A stretch of DNA of 64,000 nt, taken from the NCBI RefSeq assembly GCF_000621505.1, contig NZ_KK211289.1, positions 124,001-188,000 on the forward strand, written 5' to 3'. This DNA is from Ruminiclostridium cellobioparum DSM 1351 = ATCC 15832. Its GTDB lineage: Bacteria > Bacillota > Clostridia > Acetivibrionales > DSM-1351. The notes under the pieces are model-generated. The model was not told where the DNA came from. It did no database searches and saw only the letters and a program-made list of their open reading frames with translations. Below, piece after piece: positions 16,037 through 26,203 of the stretch; the first letter of the stretch is position 1, and every line of letters begins with the position of its first letter. The translations under genes and the position numbers were made by a program.

Positions 16037-18043
16037 CTACACCTTAAACCGTGAGACCGCTTTAATCAAAATCTCCGATTTCCCTTTTGCCGCCCCTGCC
16101 ATCTTTATGACATCGTTTGACATCAGGGCTATGGTTGATGCCGCCTCTGCAATGTTTGTAGCACCCTGCGCCTCTTCATTGGAGGCATTGGCTATTTCGT
16201 CTATTCCCTTTACCATACTCTGCATGGAAGCAAGAAGCTCCTGGGAAGTGGCGCTGAAGTCGGTTACCATATCGTTTATGCTTGTTGAAGCCTTGCTGTA
16301 TTGTCCGCTGGAAGCAACCAGGTAATCATAGTCGTTCAGAACCTTCCTGTCAATAAACTCCATGATCTCTCCCGAGCTGGCCGAGAGTTCCTTCACCGCT
16401 TTGAATATTATTCTGGAAATTTCCTGTATCCTCGCAATGGTGTTCTTGGAGCCTTCGGCAAGTTTTCTTATTTCATCGGCAACCACCGCAAAGCCTTTTC
16501 CCACTTCCCCTGCCCTTGCAGCTTCAATGGCCGCATTCAAGGCAAGCAGGTTTGTTTGGGAGGTTATTTCGAGGATAGCTTCAGACAGTTCGTTTATCTG
16601 GTCTACAGCTTCAGCCTGTTCAATTGCACTCTGCAAATCCTTTTTGGTCTTTTCATATATCGATACGGCATCGGACTTTGAGGAAACAGCATTTTGTTCC
16701 ATATCCTCAGTCATTTTATTCAGGTCATTTATGGTAAGTGCTCCCTCATGGGCTTTTGTGGCAATAGCCTCAATTGCCGTTTCAATTTCAAGAGAGGTTG
16801 CATTCATTTCTTCTGTGGACGATGCAGTCTCCTCGGTACCTGCTGACAGCTCTTCCGTTGTCGCCGAAATTTCTTCTATATTTTTGTTGAGCCTGTCCAT
16901 TTCAGAATTTATTGTAACCAGCAGCTTGCTGACCTCGGAGGACTCATCGGCAACTTCAATGATAATATTTTTTACAGCTTGCTGCATGGTATTGATGGAG
17001 TTGGCAAGGATACCCGTTTCATCTGTCATTTTTAACAGTTTCTCAGGCATATTACCCGAAAAGTCCCCGGTAGCCACAACCTTCAAATAATCTGAAGCCG
17101 TTTTTATAGGTTTTGAAATCTTTCCTGCAATCAATAGTGTAATTACCAGACTTACCAACATGAATACAATTGAAAGCACAACTATAATTACGGCCAATTT
17201 ACTTATTTCGGCCATGGTCTCGGATTCCGGAGCCGCTATGGACAACGACCAGGCAGTGCCCTGCACCGGAGAAAAGCCCATGTATTTTGTAACACCGTTA
17301 AAATGATATTCCCCGACTCCTGATTTTCTCTCAGCCATTTGCTTTGTCAATTGGGCCAGTCCATTTAATTGCGGATCTTTTTTTGCTTCTTCAAAAACGT
17401 TATACATATCAAAGACAAGATTTTTATCATGATGAGCTATTATAGTCCCTGAATTACTGATCATTAAAGCTTCCGAACTTTTTCCATATTGTATGTCATC
17501 GATAAGAGAACTCAATTCATTCCCATCCCTGACTGCAATCAATACCCCCTTTACGGTATTTCCCTCTTTAATCGGAACTGCATAACACACTACCAGACTA
17601 TTATTTGTTTTGCTTGCAATAGGGTCTGATACGGCTCTTTCACCGGCTTTTGCCTTTATAAAATATTCCCTGTCCGCAATTATGGAATTTTTACCGTTGG
17701 TATATCTTGCATTGCCATCCATATCTGCAAGCATCATATATAAATAGCCGCTTCTTTTTACCTCGTTTTCCATCAATCTCAGCTTTTCGTCATATGATGT
17801 GGTATCATTTTTTATGTAATCTGTCTCGGCAAATGCCTCCAAAACACTCAGCTGAACATCAACCCTTGCCTGTATAACCTTTGCGGCCTCCTTGGACATT
17901 TGAGCCAGCGATTCATTTATAGTGGATTTCAATGCTCCGGATGAAACCATATCTGCTGCAACTCCAAGTCCTGTACAAATAAACAACAATAATGCTCCAA
18001 AAAATAGAACCAGCTTTGTTTTAATACTTTTTAGCTTGAACAT
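16037..18043 (-). CDS. Methyl-accepting chemotaxis protein with dCache sensor
   Basis: A 668-residue chemoreceptor. The ATG at 18043 has a TTGGAGGTATCT ribosome site, while an in-frame ATG 24 bases earlier has none. A membrane helix (about 8-28) is followed by a periplasmic-type double Cache domain (about 35-275), with [19 protein letters not shown] and the usual [13 protein letters not shown] second membrane helix (about 280-305) and HAMP follow, then a signalling hairpin with the tip [20 protein letters not shown]. dCache domains bind small ligands such as amino acids or organic acids. It is monocistronic, outside the che operon. Confidence 0.94.
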   Translation of the reverse strand: MFKLKSIKTKLVLFFGALLLFICTGLGVAADMVSSGALKSTINESLAQMSKEAAKVIQARVDVQLSVLEAFAETDYIKNDTTSYDEKLRLMENEVKRSGYLYMMLADMDGNARYTNGKNSIIADREYFIKAKAGERAVSDPIASKTNNSLVVCYAVPIKEGNTVKGVLIAVRDGNELSSLIDDIQYGKSSEALMISNSGTIIAHHDKNLVFDMYNVFEEAKKDPQLNGLAQLTKQMAERKSGVGEYHFNGVTKYMGFSPVQGTAWSLSIAAPESETMAEISKLAVIIVVLSIVFMLVSLVITLLIAGKISKPIKTASDYLKVVATGDFSGNMPEKLLKMTDETGILANSINTMQQAVKNIIIEVADESSEVSKLLVTINSEMDRLNKNIEEISATTEELSAGTEETASSTEEMNATSLEIETAIEAIATKAHEGALTINDLNKMTEDMEQNAVSSKSDAVSIYEKTKKDLQSAIEQAEAVDQINELSEAILEITSQTNLLALNAAIEAARAGEVGKGFAVVADEIRKLAEGSKNTIARIQEISRIIFKAVKELSASSGEIMEFIDRKVLNDYDYLVASSGQYSKASTSINDMVTDFSATSQELLASMQSMVKGIDEIANASNEEAQGATNIAEAASTIALMSNDVIKMAGAAKGKSEILIKAVSRFKV

Positions 18044-18247
18044 AGATACCTCCAAATAATGTGCCACAAATCACTATCTCAATATATTTTTTTTGACAAC
18101 TTATCTCTTATGATATATTAGTAAGGCTTTATTTGTAATATATTATCAAAATTTGTCAAAGCCGTGGTTATGACAAATATTTGAAGATAGAGAACAATCG
18201 TTTTAATTGATATATAGTAAATACACTACTGATTTAAGGAGAAAACC

Positions 18248-19819
18248 ATGGCAACCAACATTAAATTCGGTGAATGCCTGAAATTAATTCTATCGGCTTT
18301 AGATATAAGTATTAATAGACTGGCCAAGGCAATCAATGTTGACAACTCGCTTGTTAACCGCTGGATTCATGGAAAAAGAGTTCCTTCTTATAATACACTC
18401 TATATTGAAAGAATTTCGGAATACCTGTCCAAAAATGTTCATAACTCCACTCAATTGGAACAGCTGAATAATATTCTTTTAGAGGTATGCCGGGATACCG
18501 GGGCAGTAGTTGACCTTCAGGAGAAAATCAGGATAACGCTAAGAGAGTCACAGGGTTATTCCTTTGAGTGTAAAAAAGCTGAAAAAAAAGAAAGTAAAAT
18601 CCACAGGGCAAATATAGAGGAGAGTCTTAGCAATGCAGTGGCCTTATCCAGCAAGGATAAAATTATTTTTGGAATCAGTAATATACTTTCGGCAGCCATC
18701 TCTCTGCTTGAAACTGCCGTGAACCAGACCCAGCAGGAAGATAAAACTGTTTTCCTTACCTTTAACAGTGACTTGGGTTTACATACCCTGCCAAATAATA
18801 AAGTTACACAGTTTAAGGAGCTTTTATTGAGAACCATAAATAACGGATGGGATGTGGTGTTTTTATTGAGATTAACCAATAATACCTCAAGGACTTTAAA
18901 GTTCATCAATTTCATACTGCCATTCATGAAAACGGGGAGACTTAATCTGTATTATTTTAAAAAATACGGTGTTTTTGCAGCAGAAAGAGAACTATGTATC
19001 ATTTCCGATATCGGAGCACTTTCATGCTTTTCCACAAATCCAACTTCGGAAATAAGTTGTGCCTTTTACCTGGAAAGTAAAGCTGCCGTCAATATTTTAA
19101 AGGATTACTTTAATTTGCTTCTGTCCAATTATGCAAAACTGCTCATTAAGTACTATCCTGAGGATATGTCTGCAGACTATTTCTGTCTTTTGACCGAAAG
19201 TGAAGAAAATATGGGTACCCGCTATGTTTACAATTATGGGCTAAGTAAGTTTTTTCTGCCTGAGAAGCTGTATAAAAAGCTCATGGGAAGTAAAAATATG
19301 CCTTCTGAGGCAATCCAGATGTACTTGAAGGATCACAAGAGGCAGATTAATACAATCATCTCTAATATCCAGAATTACTGGCATAAGGATATATTTCCTG
19401 TGGATACAATAAAAAAGCTGATCTGCCACAGGCAGCTTTATCTATACACTTATTCAGGAGTTGAAGTCCTTGAGCTGAAGGTTAGGGATATTATTGAAAT
19501 CCTGCAGAATATAATAAATATCCTTCAAAAGTTCAGCAACTATAATATTGCTTTCTTATCCCCGGATGGTGACAGCACCTTGATAATAAATGATTTATAC
19601 TGTACGGTCAAGGAAAGGCATTCGGTACAGTTTGAGGCTTTCAAACCCGCAAGCGGCAAACCCCAGGTCCGGCTATCCATAGAGGAGCCTATGCTGGTGA
19701 GAGCCTTTGAAGAATATTTTTGTGACCTCTGGGATCATATAGCCCCACTGAATAAAGATAAAAGTGATGTTATTGCCTGGCTGCAAAATCAGCTAGATAT
19801 GCTGGCCGCAGAACTGTAA
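18248..19819 (+). CDS. HTH-domain protein of unknown function (523 aa)
   Basis: The first ~65 residues form an XRE/Cro-type helix-turn-helix (FGECLKLILSALDISINRLA, then DNSLVNRWIHGKRVPSY), a usual DNA-binding head. The remaining ~450 residues match no family I recognise. They contain a segment with strand-helix rhythm around 170-290 (WDVVFLLRLTNNTSRTL, LNLYYFKKYGVFAAERE) that loosely recalls the PLD-like ligand domains of some HTH regulators, but no HKD motif is seen. There is no signal peptide or membrane helix. The gene stands alone with a GGAGAAAACC ribosome site and is convergent with the yabE-like gene. Confidence 0.75.
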   Translation: MATNIKFGECLKLILSALDISINRLAKAINVDNSLVNRWIHGKRVPSYNTLYIERISEYLSKNVHNSTQLEQLNNILLEVCRDTGAVVDLQEKIRITLRESQGYSFECKKAEKKESKIHRANIEESLSNAVALSSKDKIIFGISNILSAAISLLETAVNQTQQEDKTVFLTFNSDLGLHTLPNNKVTQFKELLLRTINNGWDVVFLLRLTNNTSRTLKFINFILPFMKTGRLNLYYFKKYGVFAAERELCIISDIGALSCFSTNPTSEISCAFYLESKAAVNILKDYFNLLLSNYAKLLIKYYPEDMSADYFCLLTESEENMGTRYVYNYGLSKFFLPEKLYKKLMGSKNMPSEAIQMYLKDHKRQINTIISNIQNYWHKDIFPVDTIKKLICHRQLYLYTYSGVEVLELKVRDIIEILQNIINILQKFSNYNIAFLSPDGDSTLIINDLYCTVKERHSVQFEAFKPASGKPQVRLSIEEPMLVRAFEEYFCDLWDHIAPLNKDKSDVIAWLQNQLDMLAAEL

Positions 19820-20002
19820 GCCGCAGAAAAGTGACCTGGTTGGGCTATCAACCCGGCATCGGACTTTGCACAGGCTGGCACAGTCCGGCACAGTCCGGTT
19901 TCTCCGGATACGCGGATAGAAAATGAGCCGACCCCACAAACCGGATCAGCTCAAACAGTCCCTTTAATACTTTTATTTGTTTACACACTTAAAATCAAAC
20001 TG

Positions 20003-21115
20003 CTATTTAAGTATATAAACTTTTACTTTTTTTACCCCCCATATGTCCACCGCATAGCTGGAATCAAGATAAACATCTATCTTGTTTCCTTTTATCGCTC
20101 CTCCTACATCGGCAGCAACTGCATATCCATAGTCAGCTGCAGCTCCCGGAACCTCGACATAAACCCGGGTTCCCAGTGGAATAACTCTTGGGTCTACTGC
20201 TATAATCCCTCTTTTGACCTTTGCGCCGGTGGCAGTAATACCAAAGCCCGGATCTCCGGGGTGCTTACCGGTATCGGCGAAAGAAGCCGTATATGAGGTC
20301 GCCTTCATATTCATAACATTTGAATATCTTAGTGTATCACCTCTCGATGTCTTGTAGTTTAAAACCGTACCGACTTCAACAATCTTATCCAGCGGATTTG
20401 CTGCAACAATATCCTTGATCAATTGTTTGGCGGTCTGCTTTCCATTCTCGTAAACTACAGTATATGTCTTCTCTCTGATGCCTTCTTTTCCTTCTCTAAC
20501 TGTATTTTTTAGTCCTTTGTCCAGTCTGTTGTTTTCTTTTGTAATTGTTTTAAATGGTATGGGAGAAGTCTCTTTTACTGTCTTTTCATCTACCCGAATT
20601 ATTGAAATATCCATATTAGGTACAATTCTGTCCCCCAATTGGGACTTGATGAACTTATCGTCTTCATCCACGCTGATAGCGTTGTCGTTTAGTACCTCTT
20701 TGACAGTATCCTTATAAGTTTTAACACTTAATTCCTTCCCATCCACAATAATTGAAACAGGTACAGCTCTTTTTATCTCAATTCTGTTCTCCTGGATTCT
20801 CCCTAGCTTTGAGTCAAACGGCATGCTGACAAAATCTTCCTTTGCAACTGTTACGCCTGTCTGCTCCAATACCTCTCTCACTGTTGCTTTCATTGTCTTT
20901 ATTGCAATCTCATGTCCATTGTCGTTGATTACTACGTGTCTTTTCAACCCATTAAATACAAAGACACCGGCAGTAACGGATATAACAACGGCAATACTGA
21001 TTATTGCAATATCCAATGATCTGATCTTGAATAAATCTCCGTGCTTCTTTCTGCCAAAACCACGAAAATTCATTTGTGAAAAATACCTTTTAATATTCTT
21101 CGCAATCGGTATCAT
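20003..21115 (-). CDS. YabE-like cell-wall protein: DUF348 x2, G5 and 3D domains
   Basis: A 370-residue secreted or membrane-anchored protein. A membrane segment (about 37-55) is followed by two DUF348 repeats (about 60-100 and 118-160), a G5 domain (about 175-245) and a C-terminal 3D domain with its three conserved aspartates (TGAKVKRGIIAVDPRVIPLG, YAVAADVGGAIKGNKIDVYL). The 3D domain is the double-psi-barrel fold of lytic transglycosylases of the MltA/resuscitation-promoting type, so it probably cleaves or remodels peptidoglycan. The ATG at 21115 is chosen because an ACAGGAGG site precedes it. An ATG 30 bases earlier contains that site inside its own frame. yabE lies between tatD and rnmV/ksgA in Bacillus. 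Confidence 0.9.
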   Translation of the reverse strand: MIPIAKNIKRYFSQMNFRGFGRKKHGDLFKIRSLDIAIISIAVVISVTAGVFVFNGLKRHVVINDNGHEIAIKTMKATVREVLEQTGVTVAKEDFVSMPFDSKLGRIQENRIEIKRAVPVSIIVDGKELSVKTYKDTVKEVLNDNAISVDEDDKFIKSQLGDRIVPNMDISIIRVDEKTVKETSPIPFKTITKENNRLDKGLKNTVREGKEGIREKTYTVVYENGKQTAKQLIKDIVAANPLDKIVEVGTVLNYKTSRGDTLRYSNVMNMKATSYTASFADTGKHPGDPGFGITATGAKVKRGIIAVDPRVIPLGTRVYVEVPGAAADYGYAVAADVGGAIKGNKIDVYLDSSYAVDIWGVKKVKVYILK

Positions 21116-21158
21116 AAATACTAACCTCCTGTTAGAAATATTCAAAGGGACTGTGAAT

Positions 21159-21187
21159 ATTTTATGCTAAGCGTATAATTTTGTCAA
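21159..21187 (-). promoter_or_regulatory. Sigma-A-type promoter of the yabE-like gene
   Basis: On the minus strand TTGACA (21182-21187) and TAAAAT (21159-21164) are 17 bases apart and lie 44 bases before the start codon. The -35 matches consensus perfectly. Confidence 0.7.
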
Positions 21188-21308
21188 ATTTATTGCCTAT
21201 TAATGGCATAGATTTTCCAAACAGTTCCCTTATTAACAATTATTAACTGGATTTTAGTATATTATTCTGAACCACTAATTATGCCTGAAAAAAGTCCGAA
21301 ACCCGCAG

Positions 21309-22022
21309 CTATGGCTTATCCGACAGTTCGGAAATACGCCATTCCCCTGCTTCACTGTCTAATTCCATGGTAATGTATTTTTCATTTTCACCGCTTTTAA
21401 AAAGGACTTGCGGTATCTCTTCCTTATCTTCTGAGGATGCTTCAGGTTTGTCAATCTCAAAGACTACTTGAAATTGAATTTTGGCAAGATGTTCGTCATC
21501 GGTCAATTCGTTATAAAGCTTTGATGACTTAAGCCTGATGGCCTTGACTTCACTTTGGTAGGTTTTTTTGAATTTTTCTTCATCACTGAGGATTTCATCC
21601 CTGGATGCTTTGCTTACAAGAGTATGGGCGGCTTTAAAATTTCTTGAATTAACAGCTTCAACCCATTTTTTTATAGCTGCTTCAAATGGTTCAGCGTTCA
21701 TATTACTTTTAAGCAGGCTGATAAATGCCTTATTGGCCTCCATTTCCTGCCGGACTTGCTGGCTTTCGGCAATGAGCTTATAATTGCTGCTTTTCAGGTC
21801 GGAGTTTTCCTGTGTCAGGGAAGAAACCCTTTCTGCCAGCTCCTTGTTCTGCTTGTCAAGATTGTTGATTTTTTCACCGAGAGTATCAATACTCAGGTTT
21901 TTGGCATTGCTCAGGTCCTGAAAGCTTTCCAGCTGTTTTTCCCTGTCCCACAACAAATAATTAAAAGAAATAAGTATTGCGATCAGAAATACAAACACAA
22001 TAACAATAATAAACTTTTTCAT
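21309..22022 (-). CDS. Membrane-anchored coiled-coil protein of unknown function
   Basis: A 237-residue protein with a single N-terminal membrane helix (about 4-24, KKFIIVIVFVFLIAILISFN). A coiled coil follows (about 28-95, with ERVSSLTQENSDLKSS). The C-terminal domain (about 110-237) looks like an NTF2-type fold (FEAAIKKWVEAVNSRNFKAA, ITMELDSEAGEWRISEL). I do not recognise a named family. It follows tatD by 37 bases on the same strand and probably shares the metG-tatD transcript. Confidence 0.7.
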   Translation of the reverse strand: MKKFIIVIVFVFLIAILISFNYLLWDREKQLESFQDLSNAKNLSIDTLGEKINNLDKQNKELAERVSSLTQENSDLKSSNYKLIAESQQVRQEMEANKAFISLLKSNMNAEPFEAAIKKWVEAVNSRNFKAAHTLVSKASRDEILSDEEKFKKTYQSEVKAIRLKSSKLYNELTDDEHLAKIQFQVVFEIDKPEASSEDKEEIPQVLFKSGENEKYITMELDSEAGEWRISELSDKP

Positions 22023-22059
22023 AATTCCTCTCCTTGAGAATCAATTAAGACTTATTATT

Positions 22060-22827
22060 TTATTTCAATCCGAATACCTTTTTCGCATTCATCAGTGTTA
22101 TCCCGGCAACTTCAGACTCACTTATTTCCTTAATCTCGGCAATTTTTCGAATAATGTGGACCAAATAACCCGAATTGTTTCTTTTTCCCCTGTGAGGTTC
22201 GGGAGATAGATATGGGCAATCTGTTTCAACCAAAAGTTTTTCCAGAGGAACAGCTTTTACAACTTCAACGGTTTTTCTGGCATTTTTAAAGGTGACAGCT
22301 CCTCCGACGGCAATATATAAATTCAGCTTAAGCATTTCCATTGCCATCTGTGCACTGCCTGAAAAGCAGTGGAATATTCCTCCCACCTGCTTAACATCCG
22401 TCTTTTTCAATATATTGACAGTGTCTTCATGTGCATCCCTGTCATGAATGATTATGGGAAGCCTGAGCTCCTTGGCCAGCTCTATCTGCCTTTCAAACCA
22501 ATATCTCTGTATGTCTCTCGGAGAATTGTCGTAATAATAATCCAGACCTATTTCACCTATGGCCACAACCTTATCATTTTTCGACAGGGTCCGGATCCTG
22601 TTCATAATGTCCTCATTCATTTTTTCGGCATCATGGGGATGTATTCCCAGAGCCGCATAAACAAAGGGATATTTTTCTGCCAGCTCCATTGTTGCCTCCA
22701 GAGATTCGGGGCTGGCACTGGCATTCAATATATACGAAATCCCCTCCTGATGGAGCTGCTTCAACAAAGAATCCCTGTCTTCGTCAAAGCGCTCATCATC
22801 ATAATGTGCATGTGTATCAAAAATCAA
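22060..22827 (-). CDS. TatD-family metal-dependent DNase
   Basis: A 255-residue TIM-barrel hydrolase. The metal ligands of the family are visible: DTHAHYDDERF at the N-terminus, GEIGLDYYYDNSPRDIQ with the bridging glutamate, PIIIHDRDAHEDT, GIFHCFSG and ETDCPYLSPEPHRGKRN. TatD proteins have 3'-5' exonuclease and AP-endonuclease-like activity. The gene sits directly downstream of metG, as yabD does in Bacillus. Confidence 0.95.
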   Translation of the reverse strand: MIFDTHAHYDDERFDEDRDSLLKQLHQEGISYILNASASPESLEATMELAEKYPFVYAALGIHPHDAEKMNEDIMNRIRTLSKNDKVVAIGEIGLDYYYDNSPRDIQRYWFERQIELAKELRLPIIIHDRDAHEDTVNILKKTDVKQVGGIFHCFSGSAQMAMEMLKLNLYIAVGGAVTFKNARKTVEVVKAVPLEKLLVETDCPYLSPEPHRGKRNNSGYLVHIIRKIAEIKEISESEVAGITLMNAKKVFGLK

Positions 22828-22971
22828 TTTATCACCCGTTTTATTTCAATAATTATCGAATATACCATAGTATTTTCCAAATTTATGAAAAGTACTTCCT
22901 AATATCTATATGACAGGATTAGCCTTAAGGTTCCTTTTCAAAACTGTTCAGTGTGACACTCCCAGGCTCTG

Positions 22972-24975
22972 TCAGCCAACGTGTGCTCCGCTTGGCATGT
23001 CTTTGTCTATGGTTACCAGAGACAGGCCGTTTTCATCCGAGGCCGCCAGTATCATACCCTGGGATTCTATTCCTCTGAGTTTTGCAGGCTTCAGGTTGGC
23101 TACCAATATCAGGGTTTTTCCCACCATTTCCTCAGGGGTATAGTATTTTGCTATTCCGGATACCACCTGCCTGACCTCTTCACCGACCTGCAGTTTCATT
23201 TTCAGCAGTTTGTCGGCCTTTTCAACTTTTTCGGCCTCCAACACTCTGGCCACCCTGAGATCGACTTTGGTAAAATCGTCAATGGTTATCAGGTTGGCAT
23301 TGGTTTCATCTGCGGGTTGGTTAACGGCCTGCTCCGCTTTTGCAGTCTTTTGCGGCTCTTTAGCTTTTGCAGGTTCAGCCGACTTTGCAGCTTCCGCAGC
23401 ATTTTCAGACATTTTTTCTATCTCTTCAAGCTCTTTCTTCAAATCAATCCTCGGGAAGATAACATCTCCCTTGTTTACCCTTGCTCCCACCGGATATACT
23501 CCCCATTCCCCGGCTTTATCCCATTCCACCAGGCTTTTGTCGGTTATGCCCAGCTGGTTCCATATCTTTTCGGGAGTTTCAGGCATAAAGGGCTGTATGA
23601 GGATGGCTATGACCCTCAAGGTTTCTGCCAGATTGTACATCACCTGTGCCAATCTTGGAGTGTTTGCTTCATCCTTTGCCAGAACCCATGGCATTGTCTC
23701 ATCAATATATTTATTCGTTCTGGACACTGTCTTCCATATTTCCGACAGAGCAGTGCTGAACTGCAGTTTGTCAAGGAGTTCCTCCACCTTTGCAGGAGTT
23801 TCTTTTACAAGGCTTATGAGATCACTGTCAAATTCACCTGAAACCTTGTTTTCAGGAATCGAGCCCCCGAAATATTTATCTATCATTGCCACAGTTCTGC
23901 TTACCAGATTGCCCAGATCATTGGCCAGATCGGAGTTGATCCTGTTAATAAGAGCCTCATTGGAGAATACTCCGTCAGAACCGAAAGGAACCTCCCTTAA
24001 GAGGAAGTATCTGATGGCATCCAATCCGTATTTGTCTACCAGTATCTGCGGATCAACAACATTTCCCTTGGATTTGGACATCTTGCCGCCTTCAAGCAGC
24101 AGCCAGCCATGTCCGTAGACCTGTTTCGGCAGCGGCAGATCCAGTGCCATAAGCATTGCAGGCCATATTATGGTATGGAATCTCACGATTTCCTTTCCAA
24201 CCAGGTGAACGTCGGCAGGCCAGTATTTGCGGAACAGAGCATCGTCCTGCGCCGAGTAGCCCAATGCAGTTATATAGTTTGACAAGGCATCAATCCACAC
24301 ATATACCACATGTTTGTCGTCGAAGGAAACCGGAACGCCCCAGTTGAAAGTGGTCCTTGAAACCGCAATATCCTCAAGACCGGGTCTGAGGAAGTTGTTC
24401 AGCATTTCGTTCTGTCTGGATACAGGCTGTATGAATTCGGGATTTTCTTCTATATGTTTGATCAATCTATCCTGATATTTTGACAGTTTGAAGAAATAGC
24501 TCTCTTCCTTTGTCAGTTCAACCTCACGGCCGCAGTCAGGGCATTTGCCGTCAACCAGCTGTGTCTTTGTCCAGAAGGATTCGCAGGGTGTGCAGTACCA
24601 GCCCTCGTATTCACTTTTATAAATATCTCCCTGGTCATACAGCTGTTTGAATATTTTTTGAACGGCCTTTACATGCTCGTCGTCGGTGGTCCTGATAAAT
24701 CTGTCATTGGTTATTTTCATCAATTTCCACAGGTCTTTTATACCTGACACGATTTCATCCACATACTGCTTCGGGGTTATTCCCTTTTCTTCGGCCTTTC
24801 TCTGTATTTTCTGCCCGTGTTCATCGGTTCCTGTCAAAAACATTACATCATAGCCCTTTAGCCTCTTGTATCTGGAAACAGCATCAGCTGCAACAGTTGT
24901 ATATGAATGTCCTATGTGAAGCTTTCCGCTTGGATAATAAATTGGCGTCGAAATATAATAAGTTTTTTTAGACAT
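22972..24975 (-). CDS. metG: Methionyl-tRNA synthetase with C-terminal tRNA-binding domain
   Basis: MetG charges tRNA-Met. The class I signatures are present (LHIGHSYT, the HIGH motif, and GGKMSKSKG, the KMSKS loop). The zinc-binding connective domain has two Cys pairs (CTPC and CPDC, residues about 127-148). After the anticodon-binding helices an Ala/Lys/Glu-rich linker (about 510-550) leads to the EMAP/Trbp111-type tRNA-binding domain (about 560-667, IDDFTKVDLRVARVLEAEKV), ending at SGAHVG. The ATG at 24975 follows GAGGAGGAAAG. No T-box leader is seen in the 160-base intergenic region. Confidence 0.98.
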   Translation of the reverse strand: MSKKTYYISTPIYYPSGKLHIGHSYTTVAADAVSRYKRLKGYDVMFLTGTDEHGQKIQRKAEEKGITPKQYVDEIVSGIKDLWKLMKITNDRFIRTTDDEHVKAVQKIFKQLYDQGDIYKSEYEGWYCTPCESFWTKTQLVDGKCPDCGREVELTKEESYFFKLSKYQDRLIKHIEENPEFIQPVSRQNEMLNNFLRPGLEDIAVSRTTFNWGVPVSFDDKHVVYVWIDALSNYITALGYSAQDDALFRKYWPADVHLVGKEIVRFHTIIWPAMLMALDLPLPKQVYGHGWLLLEGGKMSKSKGNVVDPQILVDKYGLDAIRYFLLREVPFGSDGVFSNEALINRINSDLANDLGNLVSRTVAMIDKYFGGSIPENKVSGEFDSDLISLVKETPAKVEELLDKLQFSTALSEIWKTVSRTNKYIDETMPWVLAKDEANTPRLAQVMYNLAETLRVIAILIQPFMPETPEKIWNQLGITDKSLVEWDKAGEWGVYPVGARVNKGDVIFPRIDLKKELEEIEKMSENAAEAAKSAEPAKAKEPQKTAKAEQAVNQPADETNANLITIDDFTKVDLRVARVLEAEKVEKADKLLKMKLQVGEEVRQVVSGIAKYYTPEEMVGKTLILVANLKPAKLRGIESQGMILAASDENGLSLVTIDKDMPSGAHVG

Positions 24976-25063
24976 CTTTCCTCCTCATTTGTTACTAAAA
25001 TTGCAATATATGCAACAATAGATAATAACTTAATGTATTATGTTATTTAATTGTTCCCCAACA

Positions 25064-25072
25064 TGGTATAAT
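25064..25072 (+). promoter_or_regulatory. Extended -10 promoter of the YtpB-like gene
   Basis: TGGTATAAT, a perfect extended -10, lies about 65 bases before the ATG at 25138. The -35 region is weak. Confidence 0.5.
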
Positions 25073-25137
25073 TTTATAGTTAGTACTCATTACTACTATA
25101 CATATTTGTTTTCAATTTTTCAAGGAGAATATTCCGA

Positions 25138-26196
25138 ATGATAAGTTTTATAAGAAGTTTGAAATATTCAAATAAATACAAAAATTATATATATCCAATT
25201 GTTGAAAAAAGAGTTAAAGAAAACTGGGGCTACACAAAGCGTATCCGCAAGCTCTCCATTAAGTCAAACGCACGGGAAGCCCTTGAGAAAAACAGGTTTG
25301 ATTCGGCAGTTTCCTCCATATGCATGTTGTATCCGAATGTTGATATACCAATGGCTGCGGATGTGATTACTTCTTTCCAGGCCATCCTTCAATACCTGAA
25401 CACCATATGCATGCATTCCTCTACAAGTACCGAACCCTTTTTGAGGCTGATCTTTTCTTCCTTAAAAGATGCATTAAATCTCAGAAACGACTCATATGAA
25501 CAGTATTTTACATTCTTCCCCTCAAAGGACGACAGCGGCTATCTCACCATACTTGTAGAAAAGTGCCGTCAGAAAATGCGCACTCTGCCGTCCTATGATG
25601 TAATCCGCGATCAACTGTCGGCTTTTCTGGCACTTTTCATTGATTTGCAGATTACAAAGTTCTCCTCGGAGGATAATGCGAAAGAAGTGAACCTTACCAA
25701 CTGGAGCTCTGCTCACGGTCAAAAGTATCCTGAACTGTCGGGCTGGGAATTCTGTATGGCAGTTGACTCAACTTTAAGCATACAGCTCCTGCTGGCCCTT
25801 GCAACTGATCCGGATCTGACAGAACAAAAGGCTGAAAGCTTCAACATATCTTTTTTTCCATGGATATGCTGCATTCATAAAATACTGGAAGGTTATATCA
25901 ATTATAATGATGATTTATCCTCGGGAAACATCAATTACGATTTTTATTATGAGAATCTCAAAGAGTATGAGAACAGAATTATTTTCCTTATGAAAAAAGC
26001 CTTGAGAATGAAGGCATCCAATCCAAAGCTTGTCCGTTCCACCGTCAAACTGCTCCTGAGCATATACATTACCCACCCAAAAGCAAATGAAGGTATGAAT
26101 GCCATTACCAGCAAGGCGCTGCTGAAGGCCGGGGGCCGGGGAATGTTTTTCTATTCCTCAGCCGTCAACCTTCTCAGAGCAAAAAAGTATTTTTAG
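25138..26196 (+). CDS. YtpB-like tetraprenyl-beta-curcumene synthase family protein (DUF2600)
   Basis: A 352-residue all-helical protein. Recognition rests on the DUF2600 pattern: an aspartate-containing segment followed by FFPWICCIHKILEGYIN, then NDDLSSGNINYDFYYENL, and AVDSTLSIQLLLALATDP before it. The Bacillus YtpB enzyme cyclises C35 heptaprenyl diphosphate to tetraprenyl-beta-curcumene, a step towards sesquarterpenes found in spores. The ligand motif here is NYNDD rather than the more usual acidic form, so activity is not certain. An AAGGAGAATATTCCGA ribosome site precedes the ATG. The gene is convergent with spmB, with a gap of only 7 bases. Confidence 0.7.
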   Translation: MISFIRSLKYSNKYKNYIYPIVEKRVKENWGYTKRIRKLSIKSNAREALEKNRFDSAVSSICMLYPNVDIPMAADVITSFQAILQYLNTICMHSSTSTEPFLRLIFSSLKDALNLRNDSYEQYFTFFPSKDDSGYLTILVEKCRQKMRTLPSYDVIRDQLSAFLALFIDLQITKFSSEDNAKEVNLTNWSSAHGQKYPELSGWEFCMAVDSTLSIQLLLALATDPDLTEQKAESFNISFFPWICCIHKILEGYINYNDDLSSGNINYDFYYENLKEYENRIIFLMKKALRMKASNPKLVRSTVKLLLSIYITHPKANEGMNAITSKALLKAGGRGMFFYSSAVNLLRAKKYF

Positions 26197-26203
26197 GAAT
26201 TAT

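Noticed and set aside
19855-19905. Short tandem repeat GGCACAGTCC with a TCCGG hairpin between convergent genes
   Set aside because: Only two or three units. Probably a simple 3' region feature.
24976-25137. Possible T-box leader upstream of metG
   Set aside because: The region is too short and lacks the T-box sequence and antiterminator.
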